Source: Anastrepha obliqua (taxonomy: Eukaryota; Arthropoda; Insecta; Diptera; Tephritidae). From it: DNA of 64,000 bases. Positions 1 to 11,701 of the stretch are shown here, piece after piece. The translations under genes were made by a program, and so were the position numbers. The notes beneath the pieces are model-generated. The model saw only the letters and a list, made by a program, of their open reading frames with translations, was not told where the DNA came from and ran no database searches. The DNA lies in contig NC_072892.1 of the NCBI RefSeq assembly GCF_027943255.1, forward strand, positions 117,011,792 to 117,075,791, read 5' to 3'. Each line of letters starts with the position of its first letter. Positions within the stretch are counted from its first letter, which is position 1.

Positions 1-905
1 CAGCCGGAATGAACGAGTGACCTGAACGTTTCAGAAGAGATTGTGAGTCTATCGAGGATGATGAATGTAGAGACGGGCCGTCGACATCGAAAACTTATGA
101 AAGCATCAATGAAGTTAAAGAAAAGTTGATCAACAACCGCAAAACAAACAGGTAAAATGTACAAGGTTCGCGCCGTGTTGTTGCAAGTTGGTTTCAAATT
201 TCACGCAAAAAAGTACCGCGTTGATTCCGCATATCGCCAACACTCATCAAACGCATCATTACTGGAAACGAAACGTGGGTTTATGAGTACAAAACGCAAT
301 CCAGATGTCCGGCGCGTGAGTGGAGAGTTCCGATTGAACCAAGACCAAAAAAACTTCATCGTTTTCAGTCAAAAAAAAAAGCGGTGCACACAGTTTTAAT
401 GGATTACAATGGTATTGTACACCACGAAGTTTTGTCAGAAGATCAGATAGTTAATAAAGACTATTATTTGAGCGTTTTAAGACGTTTATATGAAGCAATT
501 CGCCAAAAACAAAACAACTGGTAGATTTTGCACCGCGAGAACTCACCGTCGCACAGTGCCGTTAGTATCCGTGAATTTTGGACTAAGAACGCTAACAGTC
601 ATTGAACAGCCACCGAATTTCCCTGATGTGGTTCCCTGCGAATTTTTTCTGTTTAAGGAGTCAAAAAACCACTATAGCGGGAAGTGGGTAATGGAAGATT
701 CGAATACTGCTGTGACGGTTATACCGAAAATAGAATTCCACGAATATTTTGAGAGCTGGATGAAACGATGACATAAGTGCGTTGCTGCTGATGGGGAGTA
801 CTTTGAAGGCTATGAATACAATAATATCACTTGTAAAAATAAACTAACCTAATATTTTGAACTTTGTGAATATATTCCGGGAACTTTTTGATCAAGGTGG
901 CATAT
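1..905 (+). pseudogene. Mariner-like transposase remnant
   Basis: A decayed mariner transposase reads across several frames from the left window edge. Recognisable pieces are an HTH-side stretch with GPSTSK near 80-105, the catalytic block ITGNETWVYEY near 260-290, RVPIEPRPKK-like sequence near 310-350, VHTVLMDYNGIVHHEVL near 385-435, and NKDYYLSVLRRLYEAIRQK near 450-510. The first catalytic aspartate of the usual TGDE motif is replaced by asparagine. Many stops and frameshifts follow. The 3' end lies near the GGGAACTTTTTGATCAAGG segment at 877-896. It is a dead copy, and its 5' end is outside the window. Confidence 0.75.
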
Positions 906-2389
906 ATAACCGTACTCCTACTTCAATATATATACATATATTGCCCACATAAATATATTTGTTCATTCATCAGCAAGTAAGTACACACCCACAGTCAAGT
1001 CGCTCTATGTCACATCACGTCTGCCTGCCAAGCCAAATTTCCATTGCCGGTTTCCCAACGCACTTGTTGACATTAATAACAACTTGAGCTCAATTTCATA
1101 TTACATGCATTCACTCACATAAATATGCGCATACGCTCCGACAATAAAAATAAAAACGCATGTGGGCGGAAAAATAGCAACATAAAAAAGTGAATGCGAA
1201 AATTGTGTGGCTGCCACATGCATCATCTGCCAGTTGCTGCTGCACAAGTACATAGGTGCATGCGGCAAATGGCATACCACCATTCACTGGCTGCAGCTGC
1301 TTATGTGGAATTCATGCCCAAGCATACTCGTATACAAGGCACTCGAGTCAAACTTGGAGTGGCACTAATTTTTGTGTTAACTCGTACTTGAGTGGCAGGC
1401 TGTTTTGGAGTGTAGTGCATGTCTGCGGCACAACACAAACATATTACCGAAAATGCAACAAACAATAAGACTTGTGCAAAAGTAACAAAATAAAACATAG
1501 GGAAACACAATAAAATTAAAAATAAACGCTTTAATTTATAAAAATTGTGGCATGAATTCATGCATTGCTATTTGTAGTGGCAACATTCAGCAAGTTACTC
1601 GTAACTAGCAAGTGGAAATTCTGCAACAATTTCACTTTGTCTGCTTCACTATCTTATCTGTGTATGTATGTATGTATAGACTAGGGTGAGTTCCAAAGGA
1701 AAATCAGATTTTTTATAAATATTTGTTATTGGACCATCTACAAAATATAAGGCCCGAAATATAAGGGAAGGTAGATTCTTCATTTACATAATTACCGAAT
1801 CATTTGGAGGAAGAGAAGACGTTGGTCAACCAAAGCTTGAGCTCACCGGAATTAATTCTTATTTATTTATTTATTTAGTTATTTATTTGTAGTTATATTT
1901 CATAATTTGCTTTTTTTTTAATAAACATTTGAGTTCCAACGTTTAGCCTGAATCCCAATTAACCTTTTGGGGTCCTTTCCTACACCTGCCGTCCAAAGTT
2001 ATTTTCATGGTTTCTTGATTAAATAACCTCAAATGAAATATTTAATTTTAGAGATCTTTAGTTCCCAGACTTATAAACCAAATATTGAAAGCTGCTTATA
2101 AGCAGAGAAATTTCGATTTGTTCGGCCCCTAAATTGCAATTCGGCTTTGAGAAAAATAGAGCAAAACTTTTTGGTACATTTTTTTGCTTAAAAGTTGTAT
2201 CACCTTTTAGTTTTTGTAACATTTTTTGAATACTGATGTCAAAACCCAATTTTGTTTTTTGATTGCTTTCATATATCATATGCGTGATGGAGGAGCTAGT
2301 GAGCAATTTTGCTTTCTTTTTAATAAAAATACTGGATTTTAAAAAACCCATTAGTAATTTATTACTTGCGCCCTTTGAAATGTTCGGTT
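906..2389. other. AT-rich upstream intron or flank without recognised genes
   Basis: Simple repeats such as (GTAT)n near 1660-1677 and (TTTA)n near 1860-1885 are present. Open frames are short and lack recognisable motifs. Nothing is supported here beyond non-coding sequence. Confidence 0.5.
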
Positions 2390-2490
2390 CCGTTTCGGTT
2401 CGGCTTCGGCTGAAATTGACAGAAGTTTGGCTTGGTTCGGTTCGGCTTCGGCTAAAATTGACTGAAGTTTGGCTTGGTTCGGTTCGACCT
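2390..2490 (+). repeat. 42-bp tandem minisatellite, about 2.3 copies
   Basis: A unit beginning CGGCTTCGGCT recurs at 2401 and 2443 and partly at 2485, giving a period of exactly 42 bp. Because 42 is divisible by three, one frame reads a repeated 14-residue block (LRLKLTEVWLGSVR). This is likely a coincidental open frame, not a gene. Confidence 0.8.
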
Positions 2491-2984
2491 TAAAAAGCGA
2501 TGTTCTGCAGTTCTCTACTTATTAGCAGCTTTTATTAACAAACAAATATTAAATTGTAATGGTGAAATATTTATGAATTGTTGCAAGTCCTACTGTTGAG
2601 AACATAGACGCCCACTTAATAGAGCTGTAAGAAAAAAAACCAAAATTTTGTTAAAATTTGTTATATATTTATCATATTTTATATTACCTTTTTGCACTCA
2701 CCTAATTTTAGATATCATTTTATACTCAACTCAATATTGTAAAATACCCCAAGCTGGCAGGTAGGCTTGCAACTGGCAGCAAAAGTAAGTTCGTCGCAAT
2801 CTCATCGCCAAATATGTATCGTAATAAAAATATGTATGCTTGGTGCTACTTTGATGTTGTTGATTTGTGATATTTTTTTAAGCCAAAGGTTTTCCGCTAA
2901 TTTAATAGACTATCAGTTTTTCAAAATGCTAATAAATTTGTTCGTAGATTACCACTTACCCTCAAGGAAAGAGTGGGTATGGGA

Positions 2985-3425
2985 CGATGTAAGACAGGGC
3001 AAGTCCACGTGTTTACACAGAGGACTCAAAGCTCGAAGATAGATGGACAGAGGTGTAAATTCCGAATATTTAATGATATCCTTCAGCTTTCGGCTTCCCG
3101 ACTATTGCAATGTTTTCCAGGCTGAATTGATGGCAATGATAAAAGCCGTGACACTGGTACAGTGCAATGCGTTACCTGGAGATGGTCATAATTGTGGAGA
3201 TCGTGCGGGTTTTTCGATCCTCAGATATAGGAGTTTTGCCTGTCAAGATAGTCGCCGAGATGGGAATGTGCTTTGTCAGAAAATATCGACCTACATATTT
3301 GTACATTTTGAGTTGGTCTACGGCTCAAGCAAGGAAGTCAATTGGACTCTGTAAGCAAGTAATGAGTGGTATTGGTGCAAAATTTTTATTAGACTGATTC
3401 GTGAAATGTTGAGTTAGTTAGATCG
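2985..3425 (+). pseudogene. Non-LTR retrotransposon RNase H fragment
   Basis: In broken frames the segment resembles the RNase H domain of I/R1-type LINEs. It shows a YTEDSKLE/DRG-like start near 3010-3050, SFSFRLPDYCNVFQAELMAMIKAV near 3080-3155 (the QAE glutamate is the usual second catalytic acid), and further degraded text to about 3425. A related fragment with FRLPDNCSIFPAKIAGI lies at 51390-51890. It is truncated at both ends and is a dead remnant. Confidence 0.6.
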
Positions 3426-4795
3426 AAGGCGTATCGATGTTTCAGGTCTAAGTCGCCACACTCTTCAGCATCGGCAGCCACATTCCCGTCAGTGCGCACC
3501 GAACCGTGGGGAGTACCGTGAGTGTTGCACTAAAAAATTAATTTTATTGTAACCACAAAATGTCAGTTGCAAACCATCCCATTGCAATAGTGTTTTCCGT
3601 CCCTGTCCATTAACCGACCGAATTTTCTGATGGGAATGAATCAGCTGTTCACCACTCGTCAACTGTTACCCGCTGCCATTCTGTTTCAGACCTGAAGCAC
3701 AAATTTGCGTACGCCAGACGTGGGGGTGTCTCATTTTGGCTTTATATATTGGCTTTGGAAATAAGTTTGGAAATTTCGCTGAAGCATAAATCCTTTCATT
3801 CCGTTATGCGGAGGAGGGATATTGACATTATGCCAAAATTTCTAGAGGGAAAGAACTATTACCGTCCAAATAATAAATTATTAAAAAATAATTGTGCACA
3901 ATCTCTGCAATGATTACTTAAAGAAACCCTCCATACCACAGGATTACGTAAGAAAGTTAGTCTATTCATGGTGATTGTGAGCCAGTGTAATAGTTGATGA
4001 ACTCCTCTCTATCATATTTCTAATAATCGGTTCTGCTCTGGTAGTGATGGGGCCACATTGGCGTTGCCTAATTTAAAATTCACACGGTAGTGATTTTATA
4101 TACAACTTTCGATGTTATTTGGGGCACAGAGCTGCACAATGGAAATTTTCCGACAAATTTTGTTCATAAATCCTAGAGAAAGTAATTCTTGACCGATTTT
4201 AATAATTTTCAAATGCTTGTAAATGATTGTGAAAGAGAATGTCTAGGCCTGAATTTCAATTATTAAATCAAAAAACACCCTTGAATAGGGAAAATTCAGA
4301 AAAACCTTAAAAATAAAAAATTAGAAAAACTTAACAAACGAAAAATTATACATATGTATTCAAATTCGGTTTGGTATTTTTTTAGGTTAAATTAAAATTA
4401 AATCAGAAACTAAAAAAAAAATTGATACATATGTGTTTGAGGTTGTTGAGTTCTAATTTGTTGTCAGTTTGTCCTTGTCGTGGGTCAAATGTAAGGTCAG
4501 TTCAATGTAAGGTTAGAATATTCATTTGAAACATTTCAAAATATTATTATATTTTTTTCCTGAGTTTGAATTTGTTGTCAGTTTATCCTTGCGAGATTAA
4601 ATTGAAGATGGGTTCAAGGTCTAACATAGAATATTTACTAGGAAATTTTCACAGAAATCACAATCGAAGTCATGTTGGCCTTGATTTACTTATCTACCCT
4701 GAATTGTTGTCATTAGGAAGTATTGTGAGTTAAAAATTTATTTTATTTGTCGCTTTATTTATCTTTATTTTTTAACATTTTTCATAAGTTATGTT
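3426..4795. other. Unassigned intergenic or intronic sequence
   Basis: The left part (to about 3850) may continue the LINE remnant. From 4080 to 4795 the DNA is AT-rich with no recognised motif. No gene is supported. Confidence 0.4.
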
Positions 4796-5529
4796 TTGGA
4801 AATGAAAAGCAAAGCTATATTAAATAAAGAAAAAAAAATTGATCGAAAAAGTTGCATAAAATTTTGTATAAAAAATGGAATTAAGTGCTCAGAAACACTT
4901 GAAATGTTGACGGTGGCATACGGTGAGAATTTTCTGAGTCAAGAAAACGTTTACAAGTGGTACATGTTTTTCGCAGAAGGTCGAGAAGATGTGAATGAAG
5001 ACGCTCGCTCTGGACGCCCCAGCCCGTCAACAACCGATGAAAGTGAAAAAAATTGTTATGGAGAATCGTGGAATCACAATTAGATAAGTTGCTGATGCTG
5101 TCGGCATATCGGTTGGCTGCCATGCAATCTTTTGGGAAATTTTGGGCATGAAGCGTGTGGCAGCGAAGTTCGTTCCAAAATTACTGAATTTTGTCCAAAA
5201 ACCATCGTCGGATGAGCTTCGCTCAGGAATTGTTGAATGGCGACAACGATGATCCAGATTTGCTCAAAAAGGTCATAACCGGTGACGAATCATGGTCCCA
5301 ATGGAAGAGTCCAGGAGAGCCAAGAGTCGATAGCAGAAAATCGCTGAACCCGCAAAACATTTGTCTTATTTGTGCCTCTTACAAATAAACTAAACAGGCT
5401 CTATTGCTAAAACTGTAAACATATATCTTCGATACGAGTGTAGCAACATAAAAAAGTAATAATCGAAAGTCGAATGTACGTAGCCCTCGAAAATTGAAAA
5501 TTCGCCTTATTATCGGAACATACCTCGTA
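4796..5529 (+). mobile_element. Rearranged chimeric mariner: transposase piece fused to an inverted 5' end
   Basis: From 4840 to about 5085 the + strand encodes a mariner N-terminal domain (IDRKSCIKFCIKNGIKC, SETLEMLTVAYGE, VYKWYMFFAEGREDV), followed by a stop. At 5191-5330 come MSFAQELLNGDNDDPDLLKKVITGDESW and then QWKSPGEPR. The catalytic TGDE is present, but residues after DESW are missing. From about 5332 to 5529 the sequence is instead the reverse complement of the 5' untranslated region and terminal repeat of the same family (compare 54601-54830), ending with ACCTCGTA at 5522-5529. The copy is therefore a head-to-inverted-head chimera that lacks the C-terminal half. Confidence 0.8.
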
Positions 5530-6534
5530 TTTCCATTGTATAAATATTTATATTCAGCAAAATATATTTGTTATCTTCCCAAGGATCGGTAATACTATCC
5601 TAGTGAATTAGTGAAAAAGTTCAGTTCGGATTTAATTTCAATCATTGCTGGACCTCACTTCCCCGCGTACGCAGTGTTATGAGAAAATTGTTTCAAATAA
5701 AGAAGCCTGTATCTTTAGTCATTAGTTCCAAATGGGGGTGTGATGGGGCAACAGATCCTAGCCCATACAAGCAGAAATTTGAAGATGATTTGTTTAGTAT
5801 TTTTATGGCATCGCTTGTCCCATTAACAATAGAAGTAGAAACCTCCTAAAATAATGATCGCATCCGGGCGCAACAAGATATTGTCACCCGATTGGATTTG
5901 AATACGCGAACGAAATGACAGCAGAAAACTTGTGTCATAAAATCCCCACTGCCTGACGGTCCAACTTTATAAGCAGCACGTTGAAGACAGTCTGTCATTC
6001 CAGGCATTGTTCTTGCGCTATTACCACGCGCCTTTTGCTTCAAAAATTTGCATCGCTAAGGCACTTGATAACAACTTTTAAAATTGTACTAGAAGAATTA
6101 TCACCCTTTCGGTAGTGGAATTATTGAATAGAATTAATGTAATTCTTCATCGATAAACTTCAAGGCTCGAAGCTGTAAAGTAACAACGAATGCCACAAAA
6201 AGGCGTTAAATTTAAAACAGGCCATGGGACCACCAATAATGCACAATTGCTGCAAATTTTACCATTAACCATTGTTTACCACTATCAAACCACAACCCTA
6301 CCACAGCACCCCACACCACCTAATACGTTCAGCTGCATGCCACTTTACCACATCCAACTAGACTTAGTCAATACCCTCCGCCACTACTATCTGGTTAACC
6401 GCAAAATCCAAGCCATTTCATATTTGGCATTTATGAACATACACACACACACACATACATATCCGTTGATGTCTCATATAGTCATTGCAGCTACTGCTAA
6501 TGTTGTTGTTTTTGTGCTTTTGTTTTCATTATAG
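5530..6534. other. Unassigned sequence upstream of the first visible exon
   Basis: No mobile-element protein was recognised. A (CA)n run lies at about 6440-6460. The last bases (TTTTGTTTTCATTATAG) are the polypyrimidine tract and splice acceptor of the 6535-6784 exon. Confidence 0.5.
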
Positions 6535-6784
6535 GTACCGCACATAAATCATCGCTGCTGCTACCATTGTTGGCGCTACTGCTGGTCGTGCTGCCGCTGC
6601 CACCAGCCGCCAAAGCCACAAGCGGCTTACGCGTGCCCACTTTCATGCAGGAGCCGCCGCCACGTCTGCTTTTCAGCAATGACACCGGCACACAGATCAG
6701 CTGTATGGCGCACGGTAATCCGCCGCCGGTGGTTTCGTGGGTGCTCAAGGACGGCACGATGGCGACGCAAGTGCCGGGACTCAG
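6535..6784 (+). CDS. Dscam-family receptor exon: signal peptide and first half of Ig1
   Basis: This internal exon encodes about 83 residues. Residues 1-30 are a leucine-rich hydrophobic stretch ending in small residues, as in a signal peptide. Then comes the start of an Ig domain, with the first Ig cysteine at about residue 56 (QISCMAHG) and the core tryptophan at about 68 (VVSWVLKDG). The acceptor is TTATAG at 6529-6534 and the donor is AG|GTAAGT at 6784/6785. The exon opens with two bases of a split codon and ends with two, so the initiator methionine must be in an upstream exon outside the window. The PPPRLLFSNDTG and DGT..TQVPGLR motifs are typical of insect Dscam Ig1. Dscam proteins are homophilic neuronal cell-surface receptors for axon guidance and self-recognition. 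Which paralogue this is (Dscam2, 3 or 4) cannot be settled from this piece. Confidence 0.9.
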
Positions 6785-8408
6785 GTAAGTGGAAAAATGG
6801 CGGAGGAAAAGGAAAATTGGCGCACGTGTGATGAGCCAAGGGAATTCAGGCATCGGTGTATGCGTCAAGTATGCCGAGTGCGGATTAACTCGATTAAGGG
6901 TCACATTGTTGCGGCTTCCGCTACAACGTATGAGAGAGGGGAGGGGAGAGTGAGAAAGAGGTGTAGCGATAGCGCAGCTAAGACTGAGAGAGTGCTTTAA
7001 ATGAAATGAGTGGGATTAGGTATTAGAAAGCACGTGAAGAAAGAGAAGTGTGCTTAGAAGTGCTTATAGTAATTTTCTGGGATTGTGTGCAAGGCTGTGT
7101 GTTTGTCTGTGTTTGCAAGCGCTATCGGTGCAAAGTTTGTGGCAAGTGCTGTTACCGACGTGGGAGGAGATTTGCTACAAACTTCTATTTAACAACTTCA
7201 AAACTTCAACTTTATATTAGCTACGCCAGTGTTTGCTTGCCTATTTGTTATTGTTTTTATTGCTGTTGTTGGTTGTCATCAAAAAGCTTTCATAATTAAG
7301 ATATAATAAATTATATTGCTGTGGTTTTTGGCGACGTTTTTTTCCCCCCACATCCAACACTTTGCTTGCCATTGCCTTTGCTTTGCGCTTTTTGTTGTTG
7401 CAGTTAGTGTATAGTTTTTAATTAGCGTTGCAAAACTTTGTTGCCACTTTGACTAAATACATAAAAACACGCAAACACTGGCACGTGACGCACGTACAGT
7501 CGCACATTAGTGCAGACAGTTGTAAATAAGTACGTGGCATAACTTGCACTCGCCCGCACGCATACACACACACATACGCTTACAAATTTCTACTTGTAGC
7601 ATGTGGCAAGTTTTTGCTATTTGTTACTCCAGTTGCTCCACTTGCGGCTATGACAGCAACACTCGAGTTATAGTCATAGCTGTAGTTGTAGTTGTTTTAT
7701 TTTTTTCTGTGGTATTATCTGTGACACTCCGAGTGTGCACTATGCCGTTGTAGTTGTAGTGGTGGGTGGACAGTGTTTTGCGGTTACTTCGCTAGCTGCT
7801 TACCATTTGCTGCGTGTACGCTGCTTCCTTTGTGTCCACTTGCAAGTAAGTACACTTGTGTGTACAATAATAGCAGCGGGAAATATAAAAAAATTTAGAC
7901 TAATTCTCTGTATTTTATAAACATTTTGACAACAGACTGTCTTTTTCGACTCTGGAGTAAATTTAATTAATTTTCTATAATAGTTTGAGCTTGCGGATAG
8001 CTTCCTAAAATTTAATTTTCTATCGATTTATGGATATAACCTTTTAAAAAGGATGCTTGAACAGGACGAAAAAAAACCAGACTCGGATGCCCAGCCGAAG
8101 GTTTTAAAAAGGTGTCTAATGGAAGGTTAAGCTCAAAAATTTATATAAAATTTCGAAATATTCAAAAAATCTCAATAAGAAATTTCAACACTGCAATTGT
8201 AAGAAAAAATTCGTGTATGCAGTTTGATAACTCATTGTATGGAAGACAAGGCTAACACCGTACCAAAAAAAAATCAACACTTAGGTTAGTGGAATTGGTT
8301 GTCATACGACGCACCTAGGTCCTTGTGAAACCATCGTAGCTATCCCATCCTTACTCCATTTGGTTCTATTTAAACCATCTTGCGGACTTTATAAACCGAG
8401 TTAAAAAT
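6785..8408. other. Intronic sequence without recognised genes
   Basis: Moderately G/T-rich intron with short CA repeats near 7563-7575. Open frames here are low-complexity (poly-valine, cysteine-rich) and show no domain. No mobile element was identified before the SINE at 8409. Confidence 0.5.
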
Positions 8409-8705
8409 ATAATTGACGTGTACTCTTTTGTTAAGTGTTTGACCGAGCTCCTCCACCTATTTGTGGCGTGCGTTTTGATGTTGTCCCACCAATGAAGGGG
8501 CCTACAGTTTTAAGCAGACTCTGAACGGCAAATGGTCTTTACTATATGAGGAGCTTTTTCATTGCAGAAACACTTTTAGAGGGCCGCCGACGAATGACCG
8601 TTGTTACAAAAACAATTTTCTTTATTTCTTTCAATCACAGATATTCGAACCCACGTACTCCGAATGGTAGCCAAACATCAACCAATTTGACTATGGCGCC
8701 TGCCG
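8409..8705 (-). mobile_element. tRNA-derived SINE, degraded full-length copy
   Basis: Read on the minus strand, the head at about 8705 carries an A-box-like segment, then GGGTTCGAATATC (B-box-like) near 8645-8660. The body has the TGCCGTTCAGAGT, CTTAAAACTGTAGGCCCCTT and TGGTGGGACAACATCAA blocks seen in the other copies. The tail is GGAGCTCGGTCAAACACTT...GTACACGTCAATTATAT at 8460-8409. It abuts the 3' end of a minus-strand LINE at about 8725. Confidence 0.8.
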
Positions 8706-8724
8706 TTAGTTGGTCTAGCTAATT

Positions 8725-10715
8725 GTATATATGCAACATCCTTGATGCAAAAAAAGCGAATGAATTCAACCAGAGCCATGCACCAGCATAGAAGTTGTTC
8801 AACTGTCTCTTCCCTTTCTACATCCTGACAGCGTCTGCGAAAATCGAAATATGGTGCCCCAATTCTATTGGCATGTGTTCCTATAAGACAGTGCCCAAAT
8901 AGGACTCCTACTAATAGTTTTAAGCCTTTCTTATTAAATTTAAGTGGACTGTTAGTGCGACCTATATTATATTCTGGCCATGCCTGCCTACCAGTGCTGC
9001 ATATAGGTATAGTATTGTATGTAACTGCCTCCAGCGATTGCTGGCAATACTTAAGGTGTATCTATCTATTTGCAGCTTACAAGTTGCCAAGGGCATAGGT
9101 ATATCAACTTTGTCTTAAGTACTTTGGAGCGTAGTGACCACTCTAACTTATCCGTCTTATAGTTACTGGCACCCAGAGTGGAGTTATAGAGAAAAACTGT
9201 GCGAGTGTTCTTAATTCTTCATAATACTTTACCACTGTTTTCGAAGAGTGTTTCCATGATTGAGGCGGCTTCAGAGTTGCCTGACTATCGGAGTATTTGT
9301 AGATATTTCTGACTGTATTTGCGTCTTTATTTATTCTCAATTTATCCTTGGGAAGTTATACCCTCCCAGTAGGGATTTCCCTGGCGTAGCCCCAAAGTTA
9401 GCAAACCTCCTTTAGGCCTAGCTCTTCACTCCTAAGTGTCTCCTTGATGGTGCGTTGTCCCGTGTCAAGGAGGAGCTCCGATCATATTAAAGGCGTGGCC
9501 GCAGCCTCTCTCGCCAATGCGTTCAATATTTCTTTCCCAATTAAACCCCTGTGTCCTGGGACCCAAATTAGCCGTATGCGATTGTGCGTTCCTTTGGACT
9601 AAGTAGACAACTGAGCAGTAAAGTCCTTTTTCGACGAGCTAAACTAACACATCATGCCCGTCCTAAGGAATGGCGCAGAAGCGTGGACGATGACAACATT
9701 CGATGAAACGACATAGCGCAGCGAATAAAGATTCAGCGGCTATGTTGCCAGCCAATGTCGTCCGAATGGATAAAAACGCTCCGGCTCTGAAAGTATTCGA
9801 TGCGGTGCCAGCAAGTGGTAGTAGAGGAAGAGAAAGGCCTCTTTTGCGTTGTAAAGATCAGGTACAGAAGGGCTTGGCTTCACTGGCGCCGGTTAGCACG
9901 AAAAAGAAACAACTGGCGCGCATTGTTAAACTCGTCCAAAATCGCTTTAGCGGTTATCGCGCCAATTAAGAAGAAGATTGTGCGTTCTTAGTAGAATAAG
10001 TTTCCCGTTACATTCAAGGGCCAGTGACAATTTGATCTCACAGAACAATAGGGTCATGAGTGCCGCTAGACTGTCACTCAAAATGGCAATTCTCTGCACA
10101 TAGGCACATGGTTCAGATCTTCGCTTGGAAGATGTTTTGAAAACTGCCCATTGGCACAGAGCGCTTGGGCCGTAAACTCTAGTGCCTATGCCTTCTGCGG
10201 TCTTCGTGAAGTGTAGACTCCTGTAGTTTCTTTTTTAAGCAAAGATGATTCTCGCAAGCGGCAATAAATGCAACATTACATTTATCGCTGATGTTGGTGT
10301 TGTTCTCAGAACTCCGCTAATACAAAGGCTAGATGCTGTTTGAATGCTGTCTCACTATCATTTTTGATTGAAGTTTTCTTCTCAATAGTTGGCCACCAGA
10401 CTGGATCTCCGTAGGTCATAATTGGTTTTACGATAGCTGTATAAAGCCAGTGAACTATTTTGGGGAATATACTCCATTTTAAGGCTGCTGTTCTTTTACA
10501 GGAGTATGTAGCAGTAGCAGTCTTTTTTACTCTATCCTGAACGTTGAGCTTCCAAGAAAGTTTTTATCTAAGATTAAGTAAAGATATCTAGCACTATCAC
10601 CGACTGACAGAACGAACGGTTCAATGTCGGTAGACGGAAGGGAGTTCTTACTAGTTCTATTTCTAGTTTCTTACTAGTTCTGGTTTCGTCACATTAAGGC
10701 CTAAACCACAGATTT
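8725..10715 (-). pseudogene. I/R1-type non-LTR retrotransposon remnant (RT thumb, RNase H, zinc knuckle), interrupted
   Basis: Minus strand, 5' to 3': an RT C-terminal region YL.LILDKNFLGS near 10590-10540, then IVKPIMTYGDPVWWPTIEKK near 10430-10370. RNase H pieces follow, with TAEGIGTRVYGPSALCANGQF near 10205-10140 and ILSDSLAALMT near 10090-10050. After the nested insertion at 9590-9980 the domain resumes with IRLIWVPGHRGLIGKEILN near 9580-9520. The C-terminus has LVGVLFGHCLIGTHANRIG, FRRRC and EETVEQLLCWC near 8915-8800, the usual CCHC-like knuckle of these elements. Frameshifts and stops are frequent and the copy is dead. Its RNase H domain is split by the LINE piece at 9590-9980. Confidence 0.75.
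9590..9980 (+). mobile_element. LINE 3' fragment with GCGCCAATT(AAG)n tail, nested
   Basis: The segment matches the C-terminal end and 3' UTR of the element at 29225-30538. It has GLSRQLSSKVLF, LTHHARPKEWRRSVDDD, a jump to QRIKIQRLC, VVRMDKNAPALKVFDAVPA near 9750-9815 and RGRERPLLRCKDQVQKGLASL. The 3' UTR contains CTCGTCCAAA at 9931-9940, a 17-nt spacer, CGCGCCAATT at 9958-9967 and an AAGAAG tail. It is 5' truncated, as is usual after target-primed reverse transcription. It lies inside the RNase H domain of the minus-strand LINE around it. Confidence 0.8.
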
Positions 10716-10719
10716 GGCC

Positions 10720-11650
10720 CAGGTAGGTAGGTAATTGCAATGGTTGAGGTGCCAGTCTGGCACTCCCGAAGTAGCACTAAAGCGCCGTTTTGATGCCATA
10801 ATATGGAACACTGCCTGCGAAAAATTACATAACTAAAAGGAAGAATAATCATCTACAGCTATCCAGTGTTGTTGATGTAGTGGACGAGATTTATGGGATT
10901 TAGGCTTCTACAATGGGAGTTAAGGGCTAATCTAGCTTTTCTGCGTGTGTGTTGATCGTCAATGACCGGTACCAAATTGAATGGCGTGGAGTCTCCAGAA
11001 CTTTCTGAGTCCTCCATCTATTGCACTGGGGCCAAAGAGTTTTCAAAATATCACACGTAAAAATGGAACTCCATCGCCTTCTCGCTTTCCTGAGAAATAA
11101 GCTGTGCAATTCCCCTTTAAGGAGAGTTAGAGGGATGCCAGTGACCGGGTTGAGACCTCTGAGACCAATTCGGTTGACCTTTTCCTGGCAAGCTCATCAG
11201 CAATTTCATTTCTCTCTATGTTTCTGTGCCCCATGGCGTCGTCAGAACATTAATAGCGGCTTGACTATCGAAGAGCAATGTTAATATTATCCTTCGCTCC
11301 CTCGTTTCCCAAGCATTTTGCAAGCAGAAGTACCAGCTTCGTTGCAGGGGTTTCCCTCGTTCCAATCCCACCTAGTTGGAAAGATTGCCCTGGCACGACC
11401 CTCAAACTCTAGTCTGTGGATAAAGAGATCTGCATGAAGTTATGCGGTGTTAACTGCTTAAAAATGTCACCATGATCCTTGAGAGATTTCCTGCAGAGGC
11501 CACCTTCTTTAACCTGTTTGTACTTTGAGCAGCGATGAAAATAACGTGAAAGTTGTGATGCGATGATGTTATTACCCTTCCAAAGAGCTTCCCATCAAAC
11601 CAGGCATCCATACGTTAAATTTGGCGAAACCATCATATTGTACATCCAAA
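10720..11650 (-). pseudogene. Second non-LTR retrotransposon remnant (RT end and RNase H)
   Basis: Minus strand: MYNMMVSPNLTYGCLV near 11655-11600 is the RT C-terminal region. It is followed by SQLSRYFHRCSKYKQV near 11560-11520 and CRKSLKDHGDIFKQLTPHNF near 11500-11440. RNase H pieces are NINIALR/SSAAINV near 11290-11245 and GHRNIERNEIADELARK near 11230-11185, the histidine and aspartate side of the RNase H site. The 3' end, near 10725-10800, contains CAATGGTTGAGGTGCCAGTC. It is distinct in sequence from the LINE at 8725-10715 and also inactive. Confidence 0.7.
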
Positions 11651-11701
11651 GAAAATGCATAAGACCGTAAAAATAAATATCAATACTTTAAGCTGGCTTA
11701 A

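Noticed and set aside
5846..6043. A 65-codon minus-strand frame ARGNSARTMPGMTDC...
   Set aside because: Could be a TE piece, but no family motif was recognised.
6497..6904. A 135-codon minus-strand frame opposite the first Dscam exon
   Set aside because: It is the antisense shadow of the Ig1 exon; composition follows the real frame.
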